Made by a program: the position numbers and the translations under genes. This document shows positions 7,795-18,484 of a stretch of 18,484 nucleotides of DNA, piece by piece. The notes below the pieces were generated by a model that did not search any database, was not told the origin of the DNA, and saw nothing but the letters and a program-made list of their open reading frames with translations. This DNA is from Janthinobacterium lividum (GTDB lineage Bacteria; Pseudomonadota; Gammaproteobacteria; Burkholderiales; Burkholderiaceae_D), in NCBI GenBank assembly GCA_945864765.1, contig CAMBDR010000012.1, positions 1-18,484 of the forward strand, in the 5' to 3' direction. Position 1 is the stretch's first letter, and the number at the start of each line of letters is the position of its first letter.

Positions 7795-7812
7795 GCCGGG
7801 CCGCAGCCCGGC
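7795..7812. repeat. GC hairpin in the gltB-gltD intercistronic region
   Basis: GCCGGGC (7795-7801) and GCCCGGC (7806-7812) pair perfectly around a 4-nt loop. On the operon (minus) strand an A-rich tract follows rather than a T-run, so it should not terminate transcription. It may shield the upstream gltB message from 3' decay or be a processing point, which would set the GltB:GltD ratio. That role is inferred. Confidence 0.6.
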
Positions 7813-7835
7813 ATCCGTCAATGCATCCGTCAATG
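7812..7835. repeat. tandem 12-bp direct repeat just after the gltB stop
   Basis: CATCCGTCAATG occurs twice with no gap, at 7812-7823 and 7824-7835. It abuts the gltB stop codon on one side and shares its last base with the GC hairpin on the other. Slippage duplication is the simple explanation. Confidence 0.8.
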
Positions 7836-12560
<4,725 letters not shown>

Positions 12561-12595
12561 AAGCAATCTCCAGCACGGAAAGAAGTCGAACCGCC

Positions 12596-12624
12596 AATTT
12601 AACGCAAGCCGGAAAATAATTCAA
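12596..12624 (-). promoter_or_regulatory. candidate sigma-70 promoter of gltBD
   Basis: On the minus strand, TTGAAT (12624-12619) and TAAATT (12601-12596) are separated by 17 nt; each box matches consensus at 4 of 6 positions. The start would fall near 12588, giving a leader of about 28 nt. The -35 box ends 4 bp from the first repeat of the transposase leader (12629). Confidence 0.4.
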
Positions 12625-12628
12625 ACCC

Positions 12629-12655
12629 TTTAATTGGGGTCAGAGTCAAATTAAA
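12629..12655. repeat. RAYT-associated leader repeat with inverted ends
   Basis: TTTAATT (12629-12635) and AATTAAA (12649-12655) are perfect inverted arms around GGGGTCAGAGTCA. From memory, the GGGGTCAGAGTC core is a common flank of REP-associated transposase genes in proteobacteria; a genome search would confirm it. Confidence 0.55.
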
Positions 12656-12684
12656 TGCCATCAATGCTGAAATCTTTAAAAATA

Positions 12685-12695
12685 GGGCCAGAGTC
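12685..12695 (+). repeat. second, diverged copy of the GGGTCAGAGTC core
   Basis: GGGCCAGAGTC differs from the core at 12636-12647 by one base and lies about 50 bp downstream, 73 bp before the transposase start. TGGTATGAT at 12729-12737 is a possible extended -10 for the gene. Confidence 0.5.
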
Positions 12696-12767
12696 GATAG
12701 GGGCGTATTCGATATGGCTTCCAGAAAATGGTATGATGCACCACTCCCGTCTTAAATTAGTGCAAAA

Positions 12768-13457
12768 ATGGCCCGTCTACCCCGTCTCGTTGTTCCGTTT
12801 CAAGCGCATCATGTCATACAGCGTGGCGTGGATCGTCAAACCATCTTTCGGGAAGAAGCAGATTATGTGGCGTTTTTACAATGGCTAAGTCAGGCGGCGC
12901 AACGCTTCAAGGTGGCCATCCATGCTTATGTGTTGATGGGTAATCACGTTCATTTATTGGCATCACCCACCGATGCAGAAGGGCTGGGGCGCATGATGCA
13001 ATGGGTCGGGCGTTATTATGTGCCTTATTTCAATCAAAAATACAGCCGTGCAGGCACACTCTGGCAAGGCCGTTTTAAAGCCTCGGTGATTGATTCCGAA
13101 GCGTGGTTTATGGCATGCAGTCGCTATATCGAACTCAATCCGGTGCGCGCTCACATAGTGGCAGAGCCGGGCCAATATCCTTGGTCCAGCTATGCGCATC
13201 ATATTGGCGTCAAGTCCGACGCACTCATCACCGATCACCCGCTATATTGGGCGCTCGGCAACACGCCGTTTGAACGCGAAGCGGCCTACCAGCGCCTGCT
13301 GCAGCTAAGCCCCGGCCCGGATGAAATCGAGCAACTCCAACAGACGATACTCAAAGGTTGGGCCCTGGGTTCTGAACGCTTCAAGAGCAATCTGGAAAAC
13401 CGCATCGCACGCCGTGTCAGCCCCGCCAAACGCGGCAGGCCAGTCAAGGCAGGGTAG
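12768..13457 (+). CDS. REP-associated tyrosine transposase (RAYT, Y1/IS200-like HUH nuclease)
   Basis: A 229-residue single-strand DNA nuclease of the Y1 transposase family. HVH at 60-62 (MGNHVHLL) is the HUH metal motif, and the segment RYYVPYFN (82-89) holds the likely nucleophilic tyrosine. GTLWQGRFKAS (96-106) and YIELNPVRA are typical of RAYT proteins. The tail (about 205-229) is basic and ends RGRPVKAG, a usual feature of this group. Unlike IS200 elements, RAYT genes are mostly single-copy residents that act on small palindromic REP repeats elsewhere in the genome. ATG 12768 has no clear ribosome site; the alignment of the conserved N-terminus (MARLPRLVVP) supports it. The frame is intact. 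It lies between gltB and a convergent regulator and ends 18 nt from the latter's stop. Confidence 0.93.
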   Translation: MARLPRLVVPFQAHHVIQRGVDRQTIFREEADYVAFLQWLSQAAQRFKVAIHAYVLMGNHVHLLASPTDAEGLGRMMQWVGRYYVPYFNQKYSRAGTLWQGRFKASVIDSEAWFMACSRYIELNPVRAHIVAEPGQYPWSSYAHHIGVKSDALITDHPLYWALGNTPFEREAAYQRLLQLSPGPDEIEQLQQTILKGWALGSERFKSNLENRIARRVSPAKRGRPVKAG

Positions 13458-13475
13458 CCAAACAGCAAGCCAGAC

Positions 13476-14000
13476 TTACAGGCTCATGACATCCGCTTCA
13501 CTGCCTTGCCCTGCGGCCGCCCCAAACAAAGCGGCAACCAGCGGATCGCGATGCACTGGCTCACTATGCGGTCGAATCGCATGATGTGTTTCATCGGCCA
13601 GCATGTAAATGCGCTGCCCATTGGCACCGACAGTCACATTAAGAATCGATCCCTGAGCCTGCAAAGAGATCAACTTCTCACGACTTGAACGATGTCGCTT
13701 GGACTGTACGATCGCTTCCTGGAAATCCCGAATTTTTTCGGAATTGTTGGATAAACGATACACTGCCTTGGTAGAGATACCTGGTTCTGCACTGCGCTCC
13801 AGAATGACGACTTCTTCATCCCGGAGTTGTTGCAAGTACTTTTGCGCACAGGCAGATTTGCAATTAAGCAGATGGGCTACTTCGCTGGCGCTCATGCTGC
13901 GAACGGTCAATTGTTCAATCAACTTCAGCAATTGCTGTGCACGGCGTTCCCGTGCAGAGATAGCGGGAATAGCGGGGATAGGATCAAAAAGTTTAAGCAT
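13476..14000 (-). CDS. winged-helix (HTH) DNA-binding protein, function unknown
   Basis: A 174-residue cytoplasmic protein. Residues 22-66 look like a winged helix-turn-helix: LLKLIEQLTVRSM, then SASEVAHLL as the first helix, a turn at NCKSA and CAQKYLQQLRDEEVVI as the recognition helix. A basic stretch (KRHRSSREK) near 120 follows, then a small C-terminal part with VGANGQRIYMLADETHH. No ligand-binding domain or catalytic motif is recognised. IPAIPAIS near the N-terminus comes from a short repeat in the DNA. ATG 14000 has only a weak GAAG upstream. It converges on the transposase gene. It could be a stand-alone regulator, or an element-borne one if it travels with the transposase; the second reading is untested. 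No target is known. Confidence 0.72.
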   Translation of the reverse strand: MLKLFDPIPAIPAISARERRAQQLLKLIEQLTVRSMSASEVAHLLNCKSACAQKYLQQLRDEEVVILERSAEPGISTKAVYRLSNNSEKIRDFQEAIVQSKRHRSSREKLISLQAQGSILNVTVGANGQRIYMLADETHHAIRPHSEPVHRDPLVAALFGAAAGQGSEADVMSL

Positions 14001-14128
14001 AGGCGTTTCTTCGCAAATACTGAGATTGGTTCAAGGTTACGACTTTTAACTGTTGCAGCTTTGACTCTTTTTGCATATTCATTCAAATGATTTTTTGAAC
14101 AATCGGATTCTGCACCTTTTCCGCTCTC

Positions 14129-14158
14129 TTGTCGCGCGTTTTTGCCGCGCCGCGACAA
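14129..14158. repeat. GC-rich inverted repeat inside AT-rich intergenic DNA
   Basis: TTGTCGCG (14129-14136) and CGCGACAA (14151-14158) are perfect arms around a 14-nt loop that itself contains complementary CGCG tracts. No T-run follows. It could be a REP-like unit or a regulator site. The 510-bp gap 14001-14510 holds this, the promoter region below, and otherwise no convincing gene. Confidence 0.5.
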
Positions 14159-14411
14159 TTTCTCCACACGCATAAACCTTTACTTTCCCGGCTGTAGAGC
14201 CTGTTCTGACACAGCCAGCACCCGTCATGCGTTCGCTGCCAGCATTCTTCTCAACAATACATTCCAATTTACAACCTCCACTGACAGTTTCCAATTAATA
14301 TCAAAAATGCAGCGCAACAATAAAACATTCTGCAGCGCAGCATAGTCACCCTGCGCATCAGACTTAAAAGGATTGATATTCAAGACCAATCAAAATCAAT
14401 TTTAAATTTTC

Positions 14412-14441
14412 TTGACTTCATCTTTAATCAAGGCCAATAAT
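14412..14441 (+). promoter_or_regulatory. candidate promoter of the secreted-protein gene
   Basis: TTGACT (14412-14417) and AATAAT (14436-14441) are separated by 18 nt in AT-rich DNA about 70 nt before the ATG at 14511. The -35 matches consensus at 5 of 6 positions. Confidence 0.5.
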
Positions 14442-14456
14442 GAGGCACCAGCCTCA
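14441..14456 (+). promoter_or_regulatory. small perfect hairpin at the expected transcription start
   Basis: TGAGGC (14441-14446) and GCCTCA (14451-14456) are perfect arms with a 4-nt loop, beginning at the last base of the -10 box. This position suits an operator or a 5' stabilising hairpin. The role is inferred. Confidence 0.4.
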
Positions 14457-14510
14457 GTTGTACGGGCATTAAATAAAAGTTATTAATTTGTACTCAGACA
14501 AGGATTCACC

Positions 14511-16019
14511 ATGTCAAACATTTCAAAAAAATCAACTTCCGGCGTGATTGCAGCCAAAGTTGGAAGCCTGCTCATTCCATTCCTGCTCTCCAGCTTTACC
14601 AGCCTTTGTCTTGCAGGCGTGAGCAATCCGATTTTCACCAATGATGCCACCACGATCACACTGCAATATACTTATACTGGCACTCCCAAAGAACGACAAA
14701 TTTATTTCGACACCGATATTAAATCCACAACCGGTCACACCGTTGGCGGCTTGGGTGCCGATTTCCTCTTAGTTAACAGCAACTTATATCGCTACACCGG
14801 AACCGGGGGCTATAACTGGGCTTGGGCCACGGTTCGCAAAGTCAGTTATCTGGATAAAGGCACCATGGTCAAATGGGTGATTCCACGCTCAGCCCTGAAT
14901 TGGCCGCCATCCATGCGCATCATCGCCAAAACCCTTGATCCCACCCAGGTCAGCGCAACCCTGACACTGAGCTATCAAACCACTTTGGCTCCCTTGAGCC
15001 GCGACCCATTACGCTGGCCATATGCCAGTGACAGTATTTGGAATATGCCAATCGGCAGTAATGCCGTCTACACACCCGCAAATTTACCGGCAGTACCAAG
15101 CAATGATCCATGGGCACCCATGCCGCAGCTCGAAAACGAACGCATTATCTTCCGCCCTGAAGCGCCAAAAACCAAAATCTATTACAACTCATCGGCCTGG
15201 GCAATTGGTGCCAACCGTTGTACGCCTACCACAACCCTGCTTGATACGCAGCCTTTTCCCGATAATTTTATCGTCGCTAACAGCCGCTACAATAATGGTG
15301 CTGTCATTTTGGAAGCCGATGGGCGCACACTGGCCCAATCACAACCGTGGACTCGCTGCACCTATGGCTCGGTTGCCACGGCCTTACTCACCTTCGCGCC
15401 AACTGATTTATACGGCAACGGTATTACTGGCGCACATGGTGGCTCGTATATGTCAGTGCTGGGCGGCACCATCCGTGTCGGAGAATTACGCCCCGGCGGC
15501 CAAGCACCGCGCCATGCATTAAAAATTGATGTGGATACCCGTGATATTTTGGCACCTTGCGCCGTCCGGGCCGATTGCTTCCGCTGGCCAGCCCAAACCT
15601 CGGATATTGATGCCGTCGGCTATTACGGCTCAATCAACCCAAATGCCCCCAAGGGTATGAAAATGGGGGCCTTGCTGGCGATTCCACCCTCGGTCGATAT
15701 TAACCAGATGGGCCTTGAAACCGATCCCGGCCGTCAATTGGCCTGGACCATGCAAAACTATGGCATGTATATTGTAGACACCGTGGGTGGGCCAGGCTAT
15801 ACCTTTGCGGTAGAAGAAGGCTCGGAAGGTTCGGTGGCCGCGCAGTTTCAACAGGATTATGGCCACCCGATGGAACAACGGGTACGCGACAATACGCCTT
15901 GGACCCGCGATTTCCAACGCTTACTCACGGCACTCTGGCTGGTAGACAACAATTCGCCCACCAGTATTGGCGGTGGAGGAACACCGCGCCAACCCCTGGC
16001 ACCAGAGCTGCCACGCTGA
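14511..16019 (+). CDS. secreted protein of unknown function
   Basis: A 502-residue protein with a Sec signal peptide: basic start (KKSTSGVIAAK), hydrophobic core from about 17 to 34, and likely cleavage after SLCLA or AG near 36-37. The lone Cys there lacks a lipobox, so it is probably not a lipoprotein. Residues 38-155 are beta-rich and look like a small sandwich or adhesion-type domain. A larger domain (about 160-485) has motifs DPLRWPYASDSIWN (165-178), GAHGGS (307-312) with GGTIRVGE after it, HALKIDV (335-341) and YGMYIVDTVGG. Four Cys in this domain (RCTP, RCTY, PCAV, DCFR) could form two disulfides. I recall similar proteins from soil bacteria but no assigned activity; a carbohydrate-active role is only a guess. 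AAGGA lies 7 nt before ATG 14511. The gene stands alone with its own promoter. Confidence 0.85.
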   Translation: MSNISKKSTSGVIAAKVGSLLIPFLLSSFTSLCLAGVSNPIFTNDATTITLQYTYTGTPKERQIYFDTDIKSTTGHTVGGLGADFLLVNSNLYRYTGTGGYNWAWATVRKVSYLDKGTMVKWVIPRSALNWPPSMRIIAKTLDPTQVSATLTLSYQTTLAPLSRDPLRWPYASDSIWNMPIGSNAVYTPANLPAVPSNDPWAPMPQLENERIIFRPEAPKTKIYYNSSAWAIGANRCTPTTTLLDTQPFPDNFIVANSRYNNGAVILEADGRTLAQSQPWTRCTYGSVATALLTFAPTDLYGNGITGAHGGSYMSVLGGTIRVGELRPGGQAPRHALKIDVDTRDILAPCAVRADCFRWPAQTSDIDAVGYYGSINPNAPKGMKMGALLAIPPSVDINQMGLETDPGRQLAWTMQNYGMYIVDTVGGPGYTFAVEEGSEGSVAAQFQQDYGHPMEQRVRDNTPWTRDFQRLLTALWLVDNNSPTSIGGGGTPRQPLAPELPR

Positions 16020-16048
16020 TCGGCAGCATCGGTCAGGTTTGAATACTG

Positions 16049-16068
16049 GCCCGAAAAAAGCGTCGGGC
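16049..16068. repeat. hairpin between the secreted-protein gene and hemE
   Basis: GCCCGA (16049-16054) and TCGGGC (16063-16068) are perfect 6-bp arms with an A-rich loop. No T-run follows on the plus strand, so it is a weak terminator at best. It lies just upstream of the hemE -10. Confidence 0.45.
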
Positions 16069-16069
16069 A

Positions 16070-16078
16070 TGCGATAAT
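16070..16078 (+). promoter_or_regulatory. extended -10 promoter candidate for hemE
   Basis: TGCGATAAT is a good extended -10 (TGn plus GATAAT at 16073-16078). No clear -35 lies at the right distance, as is usual for extended -10 promoters. The transcript would start near 16085, about 23 nt before the hemE ATG. Confidence 0.5.
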
Positions 16079-16107
16079 ACGGCATATTGATTAGCCTAAA
16101 GTTCACC

Positions 16108-17181
16108 ATGCCCACCTTCGCCCCCCTACAAAACGACACCTTTCTACGCGCGCTGTTGCGCCAACCAACCGATTACACCCCGCTCTGGCTGATGCGTCAG
16201 GCGGGGCGTTATCTACCAGAGTATCGCGCCACCCGCGCCCGTGGTGGCTCGTTTATGGGTCTGGCGACCAATCCGGCATATTGCACCGAAGTAACGCTGC
16301 AACCTATCGACCGTTATGGCCTGGATGCGGCGATTTTGTTTTCTGACATTTTGACCGTACCCGATGCCATGGGCTTGGGATTATTCTTTGCCGAAGGCGA
16401 AGGCCCCAAGTTTGAGCGCCCTTTACACGATGAAGCCAGTATTTTGGCGCTGCAAGTACCACCCATGGAAAAACTCGATTATGTAATGCAAGCGGTCACG
16501 CAAATTCGCCATGCACTGGCCGGGCGCGTGCCCTTGATCGGCTTTTCTGGCAGCCCCTGGACTTTGGCTTGCTATATGGTGGAAGGCGGCGGCTCGAAAG
16601 AATTTCACCGCATCAAAACCCTGATGTACCAACGCCCCGACTTGATGCATCATATTTTGCAAGTCAATGCCGATGCGGTGGCGGCGTATTTAAATGCCCA
16701 AATTGATGCTGGCGCGCAAGCGGTGATGATATTCGATTCCTGGGGTGGGGTATTGGCCGATACCGCCTATCAGCAATTTTCATTAGCCTATATGCAAAAA
16801 GTTGTCAGCCAACTCAAACGGGAACACGATGGTCAGCGCATCCCCTGTATCGTGTTCACAAAAGGCGGTGGCTTGTGGCTGGAACAAATCGCCGCCATCG
16901 GTGCCGATGCGCTGGGTTTGGATTGGACTGTCAATTTGGGCCAGGCGCGCGCACGGGTTGGGCACCAAGTGGCCTTGCAAGGCAATCTTGATCCGGCAGT
17001 ACTATTTGCCAATCCACAACAGATTGAAGCCGAGGTGGCACGCACCCTGGCCGAATACGGCGCGCCCGCAACAGGTTATGTTTTTAACCTTGGACATGGC
17101 ATTTCACAATTCACGCCACCCGATGCGGTTGCCACTTTGGTCCATGCGGTGCACAACATGAGTGGCAAGAAGTCCTTATAA
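16108..17181 (+). CDS. hemE: uroporphyrinogen decarboxylase
   Basis: This 357-residue cytoplasmic enzyme removes four carboxyl groups from uroporphyrinogen III to give coproporphyrinogen III in haem synthesis. Both family signatures are present: PLWLMRQAGRYLPEYR (25-40), with the substrate-binding Arg residues, and IGFSGSPWTLACYMVEG (about 144-160). FSDILTVPDAMG, near 80, carries the catalytic Asp, and FNLGHGI near 330 closes the active site. The length is normal. The ATG at 16108 gives the family N-terminus; the frame continues to a TTG at 16087, but that adds a non-conserved MISLKFT. The ribosome site is weak (TAAAG). priA follows 337 nt downstream on the same strand, an order I recall from other betaproteobacteria. 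Confidence 0.97.
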   Translation: MPTFAPLQNDTFLRALLRQPTDYTPLWLMRQAGRYLPEYRATRARGGSFMGLATNPAYCTEVTLQPIDRYGLDAAILFSDILTVPDAMGLGLFFAEGEGPKFERPLHDEASILALQVPPMEKLDYVMQAVTQIRHALAGRVPLIGFSGSPWTLACYMVEGGGSKEFHRIKTLMYQRPDLMHHILQVNADAVAAYLNAQIDAGAQAVMIFDSWGGVLADTAYQQFSLAYMQKVVSQLKREHDGQRIPCIVFTKGGGLWLEQIAAIGADALGLDWTVNLGQARARVGHQVALQGNLDPAVLFANPQQIEAEVARTLAEYGAPATGYVFNLGHGISQFTPPDAVATLVHAVHNMSGKKSL

Positions 17182-17270
17182 AACCGGGGCTTGGCGAACA
17201 CTCTGAAGAAACTGCTGGAATAGGGTCAAAGGGTAAATGTGCAGTCCAATTGTGAAAAATCGCGCAGCAG

Positions 17271-17279
17271 TTATGCACA
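17271..17279 (+). promoter_or_regulatory. DnaA box (TTATGCACA)
   Basis: An exact match to the DnaA-box consensus TTATNCACA. TTTTTCACA at 17259-17251 on the minus strand differs by one base and lies close by. Confidence 0.55.
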
Positions 17280-17300
17280 AAAATGGTGCCGCCACACACT

Positions 17301-17370
17301 TGCAAAAATAATTTTTGATCCCTGTTGTAAATTTTATTAAGTCATTGATTTTAAATGGGATTTTTTTTTG
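17301..17370. other. AT-rich tract (about 21% GC) between the DnaA-box groups
   Basis: By direct count, 15 of 70 bases are G or C, with a GATC at 17337-17340 and runs of A and T up to nine long. Such a tract can open easily. No gene is seen in 17182-17518. Confidence 0.6.
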
Positions 17371-17435
17371 CCCGGATTTTGAGCAATCTGTTGGAAGCCG
17401 CATAAATACTAGCGCCCCGGGCTGTCAAGGGGGTG

Positions 17436-17470
17436 TTTTCCACAAAGTTATCCACAGATATTGTGGATAG
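17436..17470. promoter_or_regulatory. cluster of three DnaA-type boxes
   Basis: TTTTCCACA (17436-17444, one mismatch), TTATCCACA (17448-17456, exact) and, inverted, CTATCCACA (17470-17462, one mismatch). The first two are in phase at 12 bp. The second and third form a perfect 8-bp inverted repeat, TATCCACA and TGTGGATA, with a 5-nt spacer. TTCTTCACA at 17508-17516 is a further one-mismatch site. The cluster sits 49-83 bp before priA, so it may bind DnaA and regulate priA. Confidence 0.6.
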
Positions 17471-17518
17471 CTCAAAAAACCCTTACGAAACCGTAGCTTA
17501 TGGGCTTTTCTTCACAAA

Positions 17519-18484
17519 ATGACGACCTGCATCCTGAAAATCGCGCTCGACACGCCGCTTGACATTTGCTTTGATTATTCCTGGAGCATGGCCGATGGCG
17601 TGCCACAGCCTGGCCAATTGGTACAAGTGCCTTTTGGCAAACGCGAAATGACGGGCTTGATTGTTGGCATCCAACAGGAATCAAGCGTCGCCGCCAACAA
17701 GCTCAAAGCGGCGCTCAGCATCACACAACAGTTGCCTGCTTTATCCGCGCAATGGATTGCTTTATGTCAATTTGCTGCCGATTATTATCATCGCCCTTTG
17801 GGTGAAGTGGCACTGCCAAGTTTACCCAAAAATTTGCGCAAGGCCGATCCCTTGGCTTTAAATCGCGCTTTAAAAAAAGTCGCGGCTGAAAAATCAACAA
17901 AGCCTGCCGCTGCACACGAACAACCAACCCCGCCGCCGCTCAATGATGAGCAGCAAAGCGCGGTGCAGGCGATTAGCCAAGCCCAAGGATTTACCCCGTT
18001 TTTATTGTTCGGCATCACCGGCAGCGGCAAAACCGAAGTGTATTTGCAAGCGAGCGCGCATATTCTGGCGCGTGATGCCAGCGCGCAAATATTAATTTTA
18101 GTGCCGGAAATCAACCTGACGCCGCAGCTTGAAAACAATATCCGGACCCGCTTTCCCGGCTTACAGTTGGCAACCTTGCACAGCAGTCTGGCCGAAGGCG
18201 AACGCACGCGCCATTGGTTGGCAGCGCACCTTGGGCAAGCCAATATTATTCTGGGCACGCGTTTGGCGATTTTGGCGTCGCTGCCCAATTTGCGCCTGAT
18301 TATTATTGATGAAGAGCACGATCCTTCCTACAAGCAACAAGAAGGTTTGCGTTATTCCGCGCGCGATCTGGCGGTATGGCGCGCGCGCCAATTGGGCATC
18401 GCCGTGGTGTTGGGTTCGGCCACACCCGCATTGGAAAGTTGGCAACAAGCGCTGTCGGGGCGCTACCAAAAACTCACGCTCAGC
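17519..18484 (+). CDS. priA: primosomal protein N' / replication-restart helicase PriA (partial, runs off the right edge)
   Basis: The first 322 residues of a protein normally about 700 long. PriA recognises stalled forks, unwinds DNA 3' to 5' and reloads the replisome. Residues 1-105 form the N-terminal 3'-DNA-binding domain (ILKIALDTPLDYCFDYSW; VPFGKREMTGLIVG). A Lys/Pro-rich linker (about 115-140) is followed by the helicase core: GITGSGKTE (Walker A, 165-173), LVPEINLTPQ, a GTRLAI motif, DEEHD (Walker B, 264-268), then YKQQEGLRYSARD and GSATPALES (motif III). The Cys-rich zinc-binding part lies beyond the edge. ATG 17519 matches the family N-terminus but has no clear ribosome site. Another ATG at 17500 is out of frame. 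The frame has no stop in the window. Confidence 0.95.
   Translation, partial: MTTCILKIALDTPLDICFDYSWSMADGVPQPGQLVQVPFGKREMTGLIVGIQQESSVAANKLKAALSITQQLPALSAQWIALCQFAADYYHRPLGEVALPSLPKNLRKADPLALNRALKKVAAEKSTKPAAAHEQPTPPPLNDEQQSAVQAISQAQGFTPFLLFGITGSGKTEVYLQASAHILARDASAQILILVPEINLTPQLENNIRTRFPGLQLATLHSSLAEGERTRHWLAAHLGQANIILGTRLAILASLPNLRLIIIDEEHDPSYKQQEGLRYSARDLAVWRARQLGIAVVLGSATPALESWQQALSGRYQKLTLS

Noticed and set aside
12561..12566. TTG start for gltB at 12566
   Set aside because: ATG 12560 has the ribosome site at 7 nt and gives the normal short leader before the catalytic Cys.
14142..14345. 67-residue plus-strand open frame in the 14001-14510 gap
   Set aside because: No ribosome site or recognisable composition, and it crosses a hairpin and AT-rich DNA upstream of a clear promoter.
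17182..17518. Calling this region the chromosomal origin outright
   Set aside because: Only two boxes are exact, dnaA, dnaN and gyrB are not adjacent, and GC skew cannot be judged from this window. It is kept as a DnaA-site cluster only.

Overview
The window looks like a betaproteobacterial chromosome, most likely Burkholderiales of the Oxalobacteraceae type. This is an inference from gene content and style: an FHA protein next to a PP2C phosphatase, a small protein with a histone-H1-like Ala/Lys tail, gltBD, hemE followed by priA, moderate-to-high GC coding DNA and AT-rich intergenic DNA. No rRNA, tRNA, CRISPR array, prophage or complete insertion sequence is visible.

Layout. (1) 1-1491, minus strand: a PP2C-type protein phosphatase followed by an FHA-domain protein cut by the left edge, probably part of a Ser/Thr phosphorylation module. 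(2) 1492-1905: divergent intergenic region with a small palindrome and a possible promoter. (3) 1906-5325, plus: a 1139-residue membrane protein with an intact CPBP (CAAX/Rce1-type) intramembrane protease core. The protein is internally duplicated, and the second copy has lost the catalytic residues. (4) 5504-5914, plus: a small helical protein with an Ala/Lys/Pro tail. It is followed by a structured 350-bp gap ending in a long inverted repeat that reads as a two-way terminator. (5) 6268-12560, minus: the gltB-gltD operon for NADPH glutamate synthase, with an unusual 104-bp intercistronic region. (6) 12629-13457: a REP-associated (Y1/HUH) transposase gene with its leader motifs, directly upstream of the gltBD promoter, then a convergent winged-helix regulator (13476-14000, minus). 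(7) 14001-14510: AT-rich intergenic DNA with a GC-rich hairpin and a promoter. (8) 14511-16019, plus: a secreted protein of unknown function. (9) 16108-17181: hemE. (10) 17182-17518: an AT-rich intergenic region with a cluster of DnaA-box sequences. (11) 17519 to the right edge: the N-terminal half of priA.

The genes are mostly core metabolism (glutamate synthesis, haem synthesis) and replication restart, with a few accessory units. The points most worth following are the half-dead tandem CPBP protease, the DnaA-box cluster plus 21%-GC tract between hemE and priA, the structured gltB-gltD gap, the RAYT with its repeats beside gltB, and the uncharacterised secreted protein.
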